From Pelagibacteraceae bacterium (GTDB lineage: Bacteria > Pseudomonadota > Alphaproteobacteria > Pelagibacterales > Pelagibacteraceae), in the NCBI GenBank assembly GCA_008638125.1, contig VTPM01000004.1, positions 1 to 43,454 of the forward strand: a stretch of DNA of 43,454 nucleotides. Reading direction: 5' to 3'. How positions within the stretch are numbered: position 1 is the first letter of the stretch; each line of letters starts with the position of its first letter. The notes beneath the pieces were generated by a model. That model saw nothing but the letters and a program-made list of their open reading frames with translations, was not told the origin of the DNA and searched no databases. A program made the translations under genes and the position numbers. Positions 41,850 to 43,454 of this stretch are shown here, piece after piece.

Positions 41850-42611
41850 TTATCTTCTTGGATCATCATGATCAGGATTGAATCTTGTTGGCAATAAACC
41901 TGATTGAAACCATTCAATAAAAGTATAAATATTAAACACTGGTAATTGAAATTTTTTTCTTATATCTGCTGCAAATGGACTCATATTTGTACACTCCATT
42001 ACTATTGCTCCAATATTAGAGTGTTTTTTAAGTAATTCTTCGACTGCATCCAAATGATCTTGTCTTGCCAAATCAACATCCATTTCTTTTTCATCGTTTA
42101 AAATAACTCTCGTAAATTCTTTTCCGTTTTCTGTGCCAATGATTGGCGTGTCTAAAGGAACATTTGCAGCTTTTAAATGTTTTTCAGTTAAAGAGGGTTT
42201 GTGAATTGTTAAAATTCCTACCTTTTTATTTTTTGGTAATAAACTTTGCACCATTTGAGTTTGCATTAAAGAAGAAGTAGCGACCGGAACATTTACGGCA
42301 TTAGCCATTTCTTCTTGAAACAAAGATAAAAAACCACAATTTGTAGTTATTCCATCCGCTCCCATTTTAACTAAATGTTTTGCTGCATCTATAAAGCCTT
42401 CTAAAATATCTTTACCTTGTTCATAAACGGCAGCCTTTGGCGTAGAACCTGGAACTACTCTATAGTGAACTGGGACACTCCAAGTTCTAGAGTTAGCTAT
42501 GTCTCCATGCATCCTTGGAAATTGAGTATCCAACATACAGATACCAACTGTTCCACCGTAAACAGTTTTTCCACCAACGATTATATTTTTTTGATTGTGA
42601 CCTAATTTCAT
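41850..42611 (-). CDS. Aspartate/glutamate/hydantoin racemase superfamily protein, function unknown
   Basis: Two candidate catalytic cysteines TTNCGFLS and VMECTNMSPF; GGTVGICMLDTQFPRMHGDIAN; start moved from TTG 42647 to ATG 42611 (MKLGHNQKNIIVGGK). Confidence 0.85.
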   Translation of the reverse strand: MKLGHNQKNIIVGGKTVYGGTVGICMLDTQFPRMHGDIANSRTWSVPVHYRVVPGSTPKAAVYEQGKDILEGFIDAAKHLVKMGADGITTNCGFLSLFQEEMANAVNVPVATSSLMQTQMVQSLLPKNKKVGILTIHKPSLTEKHLKAANVPLDTPIIGTENGKEFTRVILNDEKEMDVDLARQDHLDAVEELLKKHSNIGAIVMECTNMSPFAADIRKKFQLPVFNIYTFIEWFQSGLLPTRFNPDHDDPRR

Positions 42612-42673
42612 TGGTTGTATCTTATAGTTCTCTTTAATTTTAAACAAGAATATAAAATTACAATAAAATTAAA

Positions 42674-43454
42674 ATGAATACCAAACCAAATACAAATTAT
42701 CTTACAGGTGCAGAAGCTCTTGTAAAATTGTTAAATGAATATGAGGTCAATTATATATTTGGTTTATGTGGTGACACATCCTTACCTTTTTATGACGCTC
42801 TATTTAGATTAAACCATTCTATTAAACATATACTTACAAGGGACGAGAGGAGCGCTAGTTATATGGCAGATGGTTATGCAAGAGTAACTGGTAAAGTAGG
42901 CGTGTGTGAAGGCCCAAGTGGGGGTGGAGCTACTTATATAATTCCTGGAGTAGTTGAAGCTAATGAGTCATCGATATCTTTAATATCAATTACTTCTGAT
43001 GTACCAACTACTTCCTATGGTCATTTTCCATTAACTGAATTAGATCAAAAGGCATTGTTCAAGCCATTAACAAAGTGGAACTGTGTATTACGAAAATCAA
43101 AAACTTTTGCCAAAGATATTAGAAGAGCCTTTAAAGAAAGTACTACTGGTAAACCAGGCTCATGTCATCTTGCGCTACCTTATGACATTCAAAATCAAGA
43201 AGTATCAGAAAAAGAAATTTGGGTTGATAAAAAGCATATAAAATTTCCTGCGGAGGCAAAAAAACCAAATATAAATAAATTAAAAAAAATATTAGAAGAA
43301 ATTTATAAATCTAAAAACCCAATTATAATTTGCGGTGGGGCAATTAAAAATGCTTTTGCTGAGAGAGAATTACAGAAGTTTGTTGAAAAACTTAACATTG
43401 TTTTAGCAACTTCTGTTACAGGAAAGGGTACACTTTCAGATTCACATCCTAATA
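42674..43454 (+). CDS. Thiamine pyrophosphate-dependent enzyme (acetolactate synthase-like), partial, runs off right edge
   Basis: ATG 42674: MNTKPNTNYLTGAEALVKLLNEYEVNYIFGLCGDTSLPFYDALFRLNHSIKHILTRDERSASYMADGYARVTGKVGVCEGPSGGGATYIIPGVVEA; TPP-enzyme N-terminal Pyr domain with conserved Glu (RDERSA). Confidence 0.92.
   Translation, partial: MNTKPNTNYLTGAEALVKLLNEYEVNYIFGLCGDTSLPFYDALFRLNHSIKHILTRDERSASYMADGYARVTGKVGVCEGPSGGGATYIIPGVVEANESSISLISITSDVPTTSYGHFPLTELDQKALFKPLTKWNCVLRKSKTFAKDIRRAFKESTTGKPGSCHLALPYDIQNQEVSEKEIWVDKKHIKFPAEAKKPNINKLKKILEEIYKSKNPIIICGGAIKNAFAERELQKFVEKLNIVLATSVTGKGTLSDSHPN

Noticed and set aside
42674-43454. TPP enzyme considered as sulfoacetaldehyde acetyltransferase (Xsc) because of the nearby TauE-like gene
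   Set aside because: The N-terminal sequence (GLCGDTSLPFYDALFRLNHSIKHILTRDERSASYMADG) does not resemble Xsc, and no pta lies in view.
1-43454. CRISPR arrays, IS elements, prophage, toxin-antitoxin or other defense systems
   Set aside because: No regularly spaced repeats, transposase/integrase motifs or recognizable defense proteins found on either strand.

Overview
The window is an AT-rich, very tightly packed alphaproteobacterial chromosomal segment. Gene content, near-zero intergenic spacing and a TPP-riboswitch/sodium-solute-symporter (thiV-like) pair are typical of SAR11/Pelagibacterales; that taxon call is inference. No mobile elements, CRISPR arrays or rRNAs were seen. Content from left to right: topA (cut at left edge), plsY, pyrC-like, pyrB, ruvX, gatCAB, O-methyltransferase, trhO, MATE exporter, amino-acid ABC permease and binding protein, umuDC, TPP riboswitch + symporter, rarD-like, tRNA-Ser(GCU), slt, dapA, smpB, folK, RSH (rel/spoT), pyrE, pdxJ, acpS, lepB, rnc, recO, hemB, rpiB, glyA, nrdR, ribD, ribE, ribB-X, ribH, nusB, hppA, bamE, cytochrome-c chaperone, rpmF, plsX, ihfA, merR-type, rpmG, chorismate mutase, ctaA, TauE/SafE, Asp/Glu-racemase-like, and a TPP-dependent enzyme cut at the right edge. 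Most of it is conserved housekeeping sequence. The most interesting signals are: an RSH that has lost the region between TGS and ACT; a dihydroorotase-like PyrC lacking the HxH motif; a RibB fusion with a degenerate RibA half; an NrdR with an altered zinc ribbon; an SOS-box-like GAAC-N7-GAAC at the umuDC promoter; a TPP riboswitch containing the ribosome-binding site; conserved clusters missing era, rpoZ and fabH; an ABC permease with a lipobox-like N-terminus and no ATPase nearby; and a racemase/TPP-enzyme/TauE locus of unknown function at the right end. I did not find a clearly new multi-gene system. The right-end locus is the best candidate.
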